Shown here: positions 1 through 7,733 of the stretch, piece after piece
Numbering within the stretch: position 1 is the first letter of the stretch
How the letters are laid out: the number at the start of each line of letters is the position of its first letter
NCBI GenBank assembly: GCA_942491415.1
Contig: CALOAD010000008.1
Coordinates: 1-64,000, forward strand
From: CALOAD01 sp942491415
GTDB lineage: Bacteria > Cyanobacteriota > Vampirovibrionia > Gastranaerophilales > CALOAD01
Direction: 5' to 3'
Length of the DNA stretch: 64,000 nucleotides
Program-made: the position numbers and the translations under genes
The notes under the pieces: generated by a model
The model's database searches: none
Seen by the model: the letters and a program-made list of their open reading frames with translations, nothing else
Told to the model about the DNA's origin: nothing

Positions 1-76
1 AATCTTGTTTGATTAATATTACTAATCCCTGATTGTAGCCACCCTAGTTTGGAAATGGCTGAAAACCAGAGTGTAA

Positions 77-268
77 CTTCTCAAAGGAATCGGTGATGAA
101 AAAGATAGAATGGAAGCTGAAGGGTTTGAATTTCATAAAAAAGTACGAAAAGGTTATCTTCAAATAGCAATAGAAGAGCCTGAAAGGGTTAAAGTTATTA
201 ACGCAAATAATGATATAGAAAAGGTTTTTGAAGATACAAAAACTCTACTCGCTCAGTTTATAAACTAA
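77..268 (+). pseudogene. tmk: Thymidylate kinase, C-terminal part only (partial or broken)
   Basis: This frame ends at the TAA at 266-268 and encodes a tail typical of dTMP kinase: a D-R-[IM]-E...F-x-x-[KR]-V-R-x-G-Y motif (lid and following helix), then the usual closing stretch of about 25 residues. dTMP kinase makes dTDP for DNA synthesis in the cytosol. The same frame meets a stop at 74-76, and no other frame in the first 75 bases continues the protein, so the P-loop and most of the enzyme are missing. Either the gene is truncated by a rearrangement at about base 77 or the left edge is an assembly join. The next gene starts 12 bases after the stop, as in an operon. Family call fairly sure; state of the gene uncertain. 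Confidence 0.6.
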
Positions 269-280
269 AATGGTAATGCA

Positions 281-961
281 ATGAATAAAAATCAACCTAT
301 AGCTTTAATTACAGATTTTGACGGTACAATAAGCAAAAAAGATTTTTTTTGGTATGCAATTGATCAATACCTGGAAGAAAAAGATATGCAGCCTTGGGAA
401 GACTATAAAAGTGATAAGATCCGGCATGTTGAAGCTTTAAGGCGTATTTTTAGTAAAATCCATGTCGAGCAAGAAGAGTTTGATCAATTTGTTTTAAATC
501 TTGAAATAGAAGAAGATTTTCCTAAAACAGTTGAATTTTGTAAGGATAATAACATTCCCATAAGCATTTTAAGCGCAGGAGCTGATTATTATATAAATAT
601 AATTTTAAAAAGACTTGGTTTCTTTGATTTTATTGAGGTTATAAGTAATAAAAGCTATTATTCAAAAGAAGACGGGCTTTGTTTTTGTCCCTCTGATAAA
701 AATTATAAATACTATTCAGAAGAATTTGGGATCTCAAAAAAAGACTTTGTTGCTAATAAAAAAGCGGAAGGTTATTTTTGTATTTTTGCAGGGGACGGAC
801 GTCCTGATATAGAAGCAGCAAAGCTTGCGGATGTTGTTTTTGCAAGAAAAGATTTGAAAAAATTGTGTATTGAAAATGATATAGAATTTCAACAATTTAA
901 CACTTATGGTGATATATTGAGTTTTTTACAGACCTTAAAATCCCTAGAGGACTGTAGATAA
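281..961 (+). CDS. HAD-superfamily phosphatase, MtnX/phosphoserine phosphatase-like
   Basis: A 226-residue cytosolic HAD hydrolase. Motif I is DFDGT at residues 12-16 (nucleophile Asp12, acid/base Asp14), motif II is the S-A-G near residue 99, and motif III/IV is G-D-G-R-x-D-I-E-A near residue 170. Length and the cap between motifs I and II fit the HAD-IB group that holds phosphoserine phosphatase and the methionine-salvage phosphatase MtnX. The substrate cannot be read from sequence. It lies 13 bases before a glycerol-1-phosphate dehydrogenase gene and is probably cotranscribed, so a phosphorylated polyol is a possible substrate; that is inference. The ATG start has only a weak ribosome-binding site. 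Confidence 0.75.
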   Translation: MNKNQPIALITDFDGTISKKDFFWYAIDQYLEEKDMQPWEDYKSDKIRHVEALRRIFSKIHVEQEEFDQFVLNLEIEEDFPKTVEFCKDNNIPISILSAGADYYINIILKRLGFFDFIEVISNKSYYSKEDGLCFCPSDKNYKYYSEEFGISKKDFVANKKAEGYFCIFAGDGRPDIEAAKLADVVFARKDLKKLCIENDIEFQQFNTYGDILSFLQTLKSLEDCR

Positions 962-974
962 AGGAAAATTAAAA

Positions 975-2036
975 ATGAATCCACTGCAAAGTCAAATAAA
1001 TATACCTTCAATCTTAAAGATAGGTGATGGTGAAATAAAAAATATAGGACAATATCTACAAGATGTGGGATTGAAAAACGTTGTATGTTTTTTCAGCTTA
1101 GGGATTGAGGAACTTGTTGGAGATAAAATTTATAATTCCTTTGAAAAGCATAATATAATTGTCCTTAACAAAGAGGACATTGAAAATATTGACATCGAAA
1201 ATATAATGCACACAGCATTTAGCATTCCTAAAAGCACAGATGCTTTAATTGGTATAGGAGGCGGTAAAGCTCTTGATTATAGCAAATATTGCGCCCATGT
1301 TTTATCTTTGCCTTTTATAAGTGTTCCTACTTCAACATCAAATGACGGTTTTTGTAGCCCCGGGGCTTCTTTAATGGTGCAAGGAAAACGAAAAAGTGTA
1401 AAAGCAACCATTCCATATGGTGTTGTTGTTGATTTAGCGATTATAAAATCTTCTCCCGATTATTGTATTTTTTCAGGGATAGGTGATTTGATATCTAAAG
1501 TATCAGCCTGTTATGACTGGAAGGAAGCTTCAGAAAAAGGATTAGAAACTTTTAATGACTTTGCTTATTTAATTTCGCAAAACTCTGTTACTGAACTGTT
1601 ACACTATCAACAAGATGACATAAGGAGCAGAAGATTTCTTTATCATCTTGTAAATTCACTTTTAATGAGTGGTATATCAATGGAAATAACAGGTTCCAGT
1701 CGTCCTGCAAGCGGTAGTGAACATTTGATATCACATTCTTTAGATGAGATAACTGAAATGCCTAATATGCATGGTATTCAAGTCGGGTTGGCAACTTATC
1801 TTTGTACGGCATTGCAAAATAATAATAATGATTTAGTCAAAGATTTCCTTATGAATACAGGCTTTTGGGGTTATTTATTTGAACATCCTTTGAATAAATT
1901 AGAATTTATTAATGCAGTAAAAAAAGCTCCTTCTTTGAAGGAGGATTTTTACACTGTGTTGTCTAATTCTGAAAATATAAAAAACGCTATTTACTTTATC
2001 GAAAATGACGACATTATGAAAAGAGCTTTAAAATAA
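975..2036 (+). CDS. sn-Glycerol-1-phosphate dehydrogenase (AraM/EgsA family)
   Basis: A 353-residue NAD(P)-dependent, metal-binding dehydrogenase of the iron-alcohol-dehydrogenase/glycerol dehydrogenase fold. The GIGGGKALD loop near residue 93 binds the dinucleotide. The P-T-S-T-S-N-D-G segment near residue 115 is the signature of glycerol-1-phosphate dehydrogenases. The metal ligands appear as Asp in G-D-L-I-S-K, His in the S-E-H-L-I-S-H block and His in M-H-G. The family reduces dihydroxyacetone phosphate to sn-glycerol-1-phosphate, the archaeal-type enantiomer; in bacteria (AraM in Bacillus) the product feeds unusual glycerolipids or glycans. RBS AAGGA lies 8-9 bases before the ATG. The gene ends at a strong terminator and is likely the last in its operon. 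Confidence 0.82.
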   Translation: MNPLQSQINIPSILKIGDGEIKNIGQYLQDVGLKNVVCFFSLGIEELVGDKIYNSFEKHNIIVLNKEDIENIDIENIMHTAFSIPKSTDALIGIGGGKALDYSKYCAHVLSLPFISVPTSTSNDGFCSPGASLMVQGKRKSVKATIPYGVVVDLAIIKSSPDYCIFSGIGDLISKVSACYDWKEASEKGLETFNDFAYLISQNSVTELLHYQQDDIRSRRFLYHLVNSLLMSGISMEITGSSRPASGSEHLISHSLDEITEMPNMHGIQVGLATYLCTALQNNNNDLVKDFLMNTGFWGYLFEHPLNKLEFINAVKKAPSLKEDFYTVLSNSENIKNAIYFIENDDIMKRALK

Positions 2037-2069
2037 CAAAGAGGAACTTTATCAGCTCCTCTTTGTTTT
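2037..2069 (+). terminator. Rho-independent terminator, probably bidirectional
   Basis: Arms CAAAGAGGA (2037-2045) and TCCTCTTTG (2057-2065) are perfect 9-bp complements with an 11-base loop, followed by TTTTG. The element starts one base after the stop codon of the G1P dehydrogenase gene. A converging small gene ends at 2088, and on the minus strand the hairpin is preceded by TTTTTTATC, so it may serve both sides. Confidence 0.8.
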
Positions 2070-2087
2070 GATAAAAAATGGCTCACT

Positions 2088-2243
2088 TTAAGCATTTAAC
2101 CTTAATGCAAGGTAGTGCTTATTTTTGAGGCAAGTTTGGCAGTGAACCGTTTCTTCATCAATTTTTTTAATAAATAAATCATTGCAATCTTCACACTCGA
2201 CTATTTCCCAAGCCAAGATAGCTTCATAAACATCCTTTGACAT
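2088..2243 (-). CDS. Small zinc-ribbon protein
   Basis: A 51-residue frame (53 if the ATG at 2249 is used) with two CxxC pairs, C-E-D-C and C-Q-T-C, eighteen residues apart, the spacing of a zinc ribbon. The tail is basic and hydrophobic. I prefer the ATG at 2243 because a GGA lies eight bases before it but only two bases before the upstream ATG. It runs toward the G1P dehydrogenase gene and shares the terminator between them. It may bind nucleic acid or a protein partner, but no function can be assigned. Its coding nature rests on the paired cysteines, the start context and the fit into a 300-base gap. Confidence 0.55.
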   Translation of the reverse strand: MSKDVYEAILAWEIVECEDCNDLFIKKIDEETVHCQTCLKNKHYLALRLNA

Positions 2244-2344
2244 ATACATATTCCAGACTTATTACCTACAAATATTATAAGGTAACTTTTTAAGGAATTA
2301 TTTAACATATTTTCCGTTTTACAAATAAAAGTTATTAAATTTAA

Positions 2345-2836
2345 TTAACTTGCAACATAACCATCCCAGTTGTCATAATTTTCCATTTTATATTTTTTCA
2401 TTTCAAATTTCATATAATTCTTAGGTTTGAAAGGTGTTCTTAAAAGTTTCATATTGGCTTCTTTAGGGGTACGATCGGCTTTTAACTGATTACATTTTGC
2501 ACATGATGCGACAATGTTTTTCCAGCTATAATCACCGCCTCTGGATTTAGGAAAAACGTGATCTAAAGTAAGTTCTTTACTTTTTTTACCACAATACTGA
2601 CAAGTATAATTATCGCGCACTAAAATGTTTTTTTTGCTAAAAGGCAGCTCCTTATAAGGAACTGCCACGTAATAATTCAATTTTATAATAGCCGGTGTAT
2701 AAATATCCTCATTAACTTTACTGTTCCAATGCTCAATTTCTTCTGCTTTTCCTTTAAGCATAAGACTAATAGCCCGCTTCCAAGTGCAAATATTAAGCGG
2801 TTCATAGGTTGCATTTAAAAGTAGCACTTTGTTCAC
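2345..2836 (-). CDS. HNH endonuclease-family protein
   Basis: A 163-residue protein with a C-terminal half HNH domain: Cys79-x-x-Cys82, the L-D-H motif with His93, Asn107, then Cys112-x-x-Cys115-Asn116. The two cysteine pairs hold a structural zinc, and the His/Asn residues form the metal-dependent nuclease site. The N-terminal about 70 residues are the extension usual for the stand-alone HNH proteins of Cyanobacteria and relatives. Such proteins are often housekeeping rather than mobile, and there is no intron or toxin partner beside it. A good RBS (AAGAGGA) sits before the ATG. The target is unknown. Confidence 0.8.
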   Translation of the reverse strand: MNKVLLLNATYEPLNICTWKRAISLMLKGKAEEIEHWNSKVNEDIYTPAIIKLNYYVAVPYKELPFSKKNILVRDNYTCQYCGKKSKELTLDHVFPKSRGGDYSWKNIVASCAKCNQLKADRTPKEANMKLLRTPFKPKNYMKFEMKKYKMENYDNWDGYVAS

Positions 2837-3232
2837 TGTCCTGTCCTCTTAAAACAAAAACTATGGCAAACTAATTAGCTAAAATTAAAGCTGTTGCTAC
2901 ATATATAGTATTCCCGTTTTAGAGAGTTTTTAAACCGCCTAATGTTGAGTATTGTTAAAACTATTAAGTGTAACCCACATGATTATTTAATCTACTACAG
3001 GTATAGCGAAAAATAGCGGGATTCTAGTTATTTAGTAGATTTTAACAAAGGGTTGGTTTGCTTTAATTCTTTCTGTGCTTGTAAAAATTACAGGAATAAT
3101 TCTGTTCGCTACTATTTTTAGTAGTGATTATTGCTTTTAATTTTTTTGTTTGTGTTATTATCAACGTGAAATCATGATTAACTAATGTTATTAATGAGTA
3201 AATTGTAGTAATAAAAGGAGTAAATCAAAGTT
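2837..3232. promoter_or_regulatory. rpsB: Divergent control region between the HNH gene and rpsB, with CTACTA/TAGTAG repeats
   Basis: No gene is visible in these 396 bases. The best promoter for rpsB is an extended -10, TGT-TATTAT, with TATTAT at 3156-3161; TTGCTT at 3131-3136 could be the -35, but the 19-base spacer is long. Upstream are two inverted repeats built from the same hexamer: ATCTACTA at 2990-2997 with TAGTAGAT at 3033-3040, and CTACTA at 3109-3114 with TAGTAG at 3119-3124 around a TTTT loop. The second ends seven bases before the candidate -35. They may be operator sites or a structured leader. An AAAGGAG site lies about ten bases before the rpsB ATG. Confidence 0.45.
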
Positions 3233-4078
3233 ATGCCAGTTGCATCAATGATAGATCTTTTAGAAGCTGGTGTTCATTTCGGTCACCAAACACACCGCTG
3301 GAACCCAAAAATGAAAAAATACATTTTCGGCGAAAGAAACGGTATTTATATAATAGATCTTAGAAAAACTTCAGATCTATTGGATCAAGCTTATGACCTA
3401 GTAAGAAATTATGCTGCTAGAGGGAAAAACATTGTTTTTGTAGGAACAAAAAAACAAGCATCAGAAATTGTAGCTCAAGAAGCTGATAGATGTGGTGCTT
3501 ATTATATAAATTCAAGATGGTTAGGCGGAACCTTAACTAATTTTGAAACTATAAAATCAAGAGTCAATAAACTTAAAGAACTTGAAGAACTTAGAGATAA
3601 CGGTCATTTTGATCGTCTTCCAAAAAAAGAAGTTGCTTCTTTAACAAGACAACTTTCAAAGCTAAGTAAAACACTGGGCGGAATCAAAGAAATGAGAGGA
3701 ATGCCTGATTTGCTTTTTGTTGTTGATCAGAAAAAAGAACTTTTAGCCGTTCAAGAAGCTAACAAGCTAAACATACCTATTGTAGGAATTGTAGATACTA
3801 ATAACGACCCTGAAGGTGTTAATTATGTAATTCCTGCAAATGATGATGCTATAAGATCAATAAAACTTATCGTCGGTAAAATATCTGATGCTATTTTAGA
3901 AGGTAAAAGCATTAAAGAAAATGCCGGTGAAGTTAAAGGTAAAATAGAAGAAGTTAAAGCAGAAGATGCCGGAGTGGAAGAAGAGACAGTTGTTACTTCT
4001 TCTGTAGAAAGCAATGTTGCTGCTGATGAAAACGCTGAAGCTGAAAAAAAAGAAGCTGAAGCTGAGGCAGTTGAATAA
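3233..4078 (+). CDS. rpsB: 30S ribosomal protein S2
   Basis: A 281-residue S2 protein. The start M-P-V-A-S-M-I-D-L-L-E-A-G-V-H-F-G-H-Q-T is the family signature, followed by R-W-L-G-G-T-L-T-N and P-D-L-L-F-V-V-D. S2 binds 16S rRNA at the head-body junction and docks S1. The core ends near residue 225; the last 50 residues are a low-complexity Glu/Ala/Lys tail that many S2 proteins lack. The tsf gene follows after 23 bases, the usual bacterial rpsB-tsf pair. Confidence 0.98.
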   Translation: MPVASMIDLLEAGVHFGHQTHRWNPKMKKYIFGERNGIYIIDLRKTSDLLDQAYDLVRNYAARGKNIVFVGTKKQASEIVAQEADRCGAYYINSRWLGGTLTNFETIKSRVNKLKELEELRDNGHFDRLPKKEVASLTRQLSKLSKTLGGIKEMRGMPDLLFVVDQKKELLAVQEANKLNIPIVGIVDTNNDPEGVNYVIPANDDAIRSIKLIVGKISDAILEGKSIKENAGEVKGKIEEVKAEDAGVEEETVVTSSVESNVAADENAEAEKKEAEAEAVE

Positions 4079-4101
4079 ATTTGAGAAAGGGATAAAGATC
4101 A

Positions 4102-4749
4102 ATGACAGTCACTGCAGCTCAAGTTAAAGAGTTAAGAGAAAAAACAGGCGCTGGAATTATGGACGCTAAAAAAGCTCTTATCGAGACTGATGGAAATATA
4201 GAAAAAGCGATGGAATCCTTAAGGCAAAAAGGCATTGCTTCCGCAGATAAAAAAGCAGGAAGAATTGCTGCCGAAGGTATTATTAGTTCTTATATTCATA
4301 ATAATAAAATAGGCGTTATGATAGAAGTAAACTGTGAGACTGATTTTGTTGCTAAAAACGAAGATTTTCAACAACTTGTTAAAGATATTTGTCTTCAAGT
4401 AGCTAGTGCGGCTCCTGAATATGTTAAAAGAGACGAAATTCCTTCAAGCGTTGTTGACGAAGAAAAAAGAATCGAAATGGGCAAAGAAGATCTTGCAAGT
4501 AAGCCTGAAGAAATCAGAGCTAAAATTGTTGAAGGTCGTGTAAATAAACTTATGGCTCAAAGAGTTCTTTTAGAGCAACCTTTTGTTAAAGATCCGAGCA
4601 AAACTATTGAAGAAATGGTTAAAGAAAAAATCGCTACAATCGGTGAAAATATAACTGTAAGAAGATTTACAAGATATGTTCTTGGCGAAGGTCTAGAAAA
4701 AAGATCTGAAGATTTTGCAGAAGAAGTAGCAAAACAAATAAAAGGTTAA
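4102..4749 (+). CDS. tsf: Elongation factor Ts (short form)
   Basis: A 215-residue EF-Ts that recycles EF-Tu by releasing GDP. The N-terminal UBA-like domain carries V-K-E-L-R-E-K-T-G-A-G-I-M-D-A-K-K-A-L, and the core T-D-F-V-A motif (residues about 80-84) inserts next to the EF-Tu Mg site. At about 215 residues it matches the short cyanobacterial and chloroplast type, lacking most of the duplicated dimerisation and coiled-coil region of the E. coli protein (283). RBS GAGAAAGGG precedes the ATG. It is the last gene of the operon, before a strong terminator. Confidence 0.97.
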   Translation: MTVTAAQVKELREKTGAGIMDAKKALIETDGNIEKAMESLRQKGIASADKKAGRIAAEGIISSYIHNNKIGVMIEVNCETDFVAKNEDFQQLVKDICLQVASAAPEYVKRDEIPSSVVDEEKRIEMGKEDLASKPEEIRAKIVEGRVNKLMAQRVLLEQPFVKDPSKTIEEMVKEKIATIGENITVRRFTRYVLGEGLEKRSEDFAEEVAKQIKG

Positions 4750-4770
4750 TCTAAAAATAGTTTATAAAAA

Positions 4771-4808
4771 TAAAAGGCTTTTCATTTGAAAAGCCTTTTA
4801 TTTTTATT
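4771..4808 (+). terminator. Rho-independent terminator after tsf
   Basis: A near-perfect hairpin with arms TAAAAGGCTTTTCA and TGAAAAGCCTTTTA meets at a tiny loop around 4785, followed by TTTTTATTT. It lies 21 bases after the tsf stop and closes the rpsB-tsf operon. Confidence 0.88.
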
Positions 4809-4970
4809 TAACCAGTTAATATTATAAGTAGCTGGTTAAATTTTATGTCTTGATAAAGTGTCATACTGTATTTTTTAAGGTTTGATTTTAATTCGAAAAA
4901 TTCAACATAAATACGAACACCGAAAATAAACACTGTTTGTTTTTAAATGACAATACAGGATCTTTATTTT

Positions 4971-4985
4971 GTAAACCTTGTTTAC
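4971..4985. promoter_or_regulatory. Palindromic operator-like site upstream of the XRE regulator
   Basis: GTAAAC-CTT-GTTTAC is a perfect 6-bp inverted repeat with a 3-base centre, 56 bases before the XRE gene. It overlaps TTGTTT (4979-4984), a possible -35. Two sites with the same half-sites and a 4-base centre lie at 45100-45115 and 45146-45161. Position and symmetry suggest an autoregulatory operator for the HTH protein encoded next to it; this is inference. Confidence 0.5.
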
Positions 4986-5041
4986 TTTTTTGTTGGTTTT
5001 TGTTTTAATTAAAATATTAAACAGTAGGTAAGGAGTTTATA

Positions 5042-5491
5042 ATGTCAGAATCATCAAACAAGGATAAGGTCTCAAATCTTGGATTAATAATGAAAAAAAG
5101 GCGTGAAGCTTTAAATAAATCCATAAGAGATATTGAGCAAGAATCAGGTGTTAGTAAAACATTAATATCTCAGTTGGAAAATGGACTTCGTGATAATGTT
5201 CCTAAGCTTTCAACTTTAAAAAAGATAGAAAAAGCACTTTTATATAAAAAATGTGAGTTGCAAAAAGTGGCAGGAGTTATTGAAAATAAAGAAGAATCTT
5301 CTGATGTAAATCCTAATTGGCAAGATGATTTAAGAATTTTCCTAGCAATAGATCTTGGGATGAATGCAGCTAATATCCAGCGCTCAATTCATTATATTCA
5401 GGGGCTACGGTTGGTGCAGGAAGTCGAAGAAGGTCAACTTGGCGAACGTTTTCCTGAGTTAAAGGATAAAATGGCTAAGCTGAGTCTTTAG
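5042..5491 (+). CDS. XRE-family helix-turn-helix regulator
   Basis: A 149-residue protein with a Cro/CI-type HTH at residues about 12-68: L-G-L-I-M-K-K-R-R-E then S-I-R-D-I-E-Q-E-S-G-V-S-K-T-L-I-S-Q-L-E-N-G. The C-terminal 75 residues are helical and unlike known effector domains; no S24 peptidase part is present. RBS AAGGAG precedes the ATG. It is monocistronic, with a GTAAAC/GTTTAC palindrome upstream suggesting autoregulation. The same half-sites flank a promoter of the accessory island at 45.1 kb, so it may control that operon. It could also be a host regulator of unknown targets. Confidence 0.8.
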   Translation: MSESSNKDKVSNLGLIMKKRREALNKSIRDIEQESGVSKTLISQLENGLRDNVPKLSTLKKIEKALLYKKCELQKVAGVIENKEESSDVNPNWQDDLRIFLAIDLGMNAANIQRSIHYIQGLRLVQEVEEGQLGERFPELKDKMAKLSL

Positions 5492-5686
5492 AAATAGAGT
5501 ATAAGTAATAAAAAGAAAGACAGTTATATTGCACCTGCTTTTCTGTGAATAAAATCTATAATAGTTATTTTCAATGCTTTTAACTATTATATCTAATGTT
5601 ACATTTTTTAATCAAAGATAAATTAAGAGTTAAAAAATTTTTATTAGGGGTTTTAATGCAATAGTAATTAGCCAAAAAGGTCTCGA

Positions 5687-7240
5687 ATGAACCCAATTAC
5701 ATTTAAAGGCAATACTCAGTTTAATGTTTTGTATTTTAGTGATGTGCACGCTAAAACAAACCATTTGTCGTCTTTTAAAACAGCTGTAGATACTTTTGAA
5801 AAAGAAAACAAAGGGCAGAATAATCTCAAATTGGCAGGTGGGGATTTGAACATGGATACTGCACTTAAGCCAAATTCTTTTATACTTAAAATGATGAACT
5901 TAATAGGCTTAGATGCCACTTGCGTGGGTAATCACGATCTGGAGGGCGGAAGTTTTTGGGCAGATGCAATAGAAAAAGCAAAACCTAAATTTAAGATTTT
6001 GTCTGCAAATTTAGAGTTTTTAAAGCCCAATAAGCTTGAAAATAAGATAGCTAAATCAACTATTATCAAAAAAAATGGTAATAAAGTAGGAATTATAGGG
6101 GTTTCGCCTTTAGATTATGAAAAACTTTCTTTCCATTCTACTTTTAATGACTTTGCAACGGTTCAAAACTTTGATAAAACAGTAAAATCGGTAAAGTCTG
6201 AAGTTAAAGAACTTGAGAAAAAAGGAATTGATAAGATCTTTTTGCTTGCACATACAGGTTTAAAATCTGCAGAGGGTTTAAATTATTATAAAAAATTGGC
6301 AGAAATTGGTGGGATCGACGTAATAATAGGTGGTCATGATCATAAAGAATTTAATTTTTGGCATAAAACAGATAGAGATGAGCCTGTAAAAATTGTTTCA
6401 GTAGGTTCTGCTGATGATAAAAATGTAATAGGGGAAGACTTAGATACTTTTGGTGTTTTGAAAGCTATTTTCGATGAAAAAGGTGTTTTGATTCCTGAAA
6501 AAACAAAGAGTCAGGTGGAGATAACAGATAGTTATCCTGTAAACAAAGAAATAGCGGAGCTGGAAGAAAAATATCTAAAAAATAATAAGGTAATTGCTAA
6601 AGTAGCAAAAGACATAAAATGTCTAAATAAATACACAGAGGAAAATCCTGTTGGCAGTTTGCTTGCTGATGCCATGTTATGGCTTGTAAATAAAGATACA
6701 AAAGGCAAAAAAGCTCAATTGGCACTTGTGAATTCGGGAACAATCAGGGGCGAATTTTCAAAAGGTGATTTAACTCTTGGAATGTTAAGACAGGCATTAC
6801 CTTTTACTTCTTCTACTTTGATAAAAACAACTTTAAATAAAAAACAGCTTTTGGATACACTTAATTGGTGTGCAAAATCAACAGAATTGGCTAAAATTTC
6901 TCCCGGTATAATGCAAGTGAGCGGTATTAAATATGAAATTGATGCCGAAAATAAAGTTACTGATGTTTATCTTTTAAACGAAGATGGTTCAATATCGCAA
7001 GATTTGAAAGAACTTCCCGATGATTATGAGATGACTGTTGTTTATGATGAGTTTTTGGCAACAGGAGTGGCAGGTTTAACGGCTATGAAAAAAAATAAAA
7101 ATGATCAATCGATAGAGCACTTTTCTGATAGTAACCAAAGTGCGTTGCTAAAATATATTGAAAGTAATTTTAAAGATAAGCCCGTAGAAGTTACAACAGG
7201 AAGAATACTTGTGAACATGCGACAAAAAGTTGCAGTGTAA
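5687..7240 (+). CDS. 5'-nucleotidase/UshA-like metallophosphatase with N-terminal I-T-F-K-G motif
   Basis: A 517-residue two-domain enzyme. The N-terminal calcineurin-type metallophosphatase has the metal motifs D-V-H (residues 19-21), G-G-D-L, G-N-H-D-L-E, an A-H-T-G block and G-G-H-D-H. The C-terminal 5'-nucleotidase domain (from about 300) has N-P-V-G-S-L-L-A-D-A and N-S-G-T-I-R-G. Homologues hydrolyse nucleotides or related phosphoesters, usually in the periplasm. There is no Sec signal peptide; the protein instead begins M-N-P-I-T-F-K-G-N directly before the first catalytic strand, a motif shared with four other proteins here. Substrate and location are open. It stands alone. Confidence 0.82.
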   Translation: MNPITFKGNTQFNVLYFSDVHAKTNHLSSFKTAVDTFEKENKGQNNLKLAGGDLNMDTALKPNSFILKMMNLIGLDATCVGNHDLEGGSFWADAIEKAKPKFKILSANLEFLKPNKLENKIAKSTIIKKNGNKVGIIGVSPLDYEKLSFHSTFNDFATVQNFDKTVKSVKSEVKELEKKGIDKIFLLAHTGLKSAEGLNYYKKLAEIGGIDVIIGGHDHKEFNFWHKTDRDEPVKIVSVGSADDKNVIGEDLDTFGVLKAIFDEKGVLIPEKTKSQVEITDSYPVNKEIAELEEKYLKNNKVIAKVAKDIKCLNKYTEENPVGSLLADAMLWLVNKDTKGKKAQLALVNSGTIRGEFSKGDLTLGMLRQALPFTSSTLIKTTLNKKQLLDTLNWCAKSTELAKISPGIMQVSGIKYEIDAENKVTDVYLLNEDGSISQDLKELPDDYEMTVVYDEFLATGVAGLTAMKKNKNDQSIEHFSDSNQSALLKYIESNFKDKPVEVTTGRILVNMRQKVAV

Positions 7241-7283
7241 TAAAGACTAATATTTTGAAATTTCAAAGGTGTAATTAATGAAT

Positions 7284-7306
7284 AAAGCAAATTTTTGCTT
7301 TATAAT
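7284..7306 (+). promoter_or_regulatory. Inverted repeat overlapping a candidate -10 of the ArsR-type gene
   Basis: AAAGCAAA (7284-7291) and TTTGCTTT (7294-7301) form an 8-bp inverted repeat with two bases between; its last T begins TATAAT (7301-7306), a perfect -10 box 54 bases before the ArsR-type start. An operator overlapping the -10 is how ArsR/SmtB repressors usually autoregulate. A second palindrome, TTGAAATTTCAA, lies at 7255-7266. No convincing -35 was seen. Confidence 0.45.
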
Positions 7307-7359
7307 GAATCAATCTTGTGGATTAAAATTAATAAATTAAAATTTGGTATGAATCAGAT

Positions 7360-7650
7360 ATGAATAAAGGTTTATTAGATAAATATAAAAATCGCTCTGA
7401 AATTATAAAAGCTCTGGCTCATCCGGCGAGACTTTTTATGATTGATTATTTATCCGATGGCGAAAAGTGTGTTTGTAAGTTTGTTGAAGAATTGAAATTA
7501 GACCAATCAACTGTTTCAAAACATCTTGCCGTGTTAAAAAAAGCTAAACTTGTAGAATGCGAAAAAAGAGGACTAAATGTTTATTACAAGCTAAAATGTC
7601 CCTGTGTTTTAAATATTTTAGACTGTATTGAATCTGTAAATAAGCCATAA
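7360..7650 (+). CDS. ArsR/SmtB-family winged-helix repressor
   Basis: A 96-residue regulator. The A-L-A-H-P-A-R-L start and the recognition helix D-Q-S-T-V-S-K-H-L-A-V-L-K (residues 48-60) are typical. The C-V-C pair at residues 37-39 sits in the alpha-3 position used by ArsR/CadC sensors for arsenite or soft metals, and more cysteines lie at 67, 80, 82 and 89. Binding of a thiophilic ligand would release DNA. No arsenic, cadmium or thioredoxin gene is adjacent, so it is an orphan here; a redox role is equally possible. Confidence 0.85.
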   Translation: MNKGLLDKYKNRSEIIKALAHPARLFMIDYLSDGEKCVCKFVEELKLDQSTVSKHLAVLKKAKLVECEKRGLNVYYKLKCPCVLNILDCIESVNKP

Positions 7651-7733
7651 TAATAGTATTGAAGGCAAAGGCGAGGAAAGATTCAAAAGACAAGACAATA
7701 GAAAAGAATCACATTCAAAAGAAAAAGGCTTTT

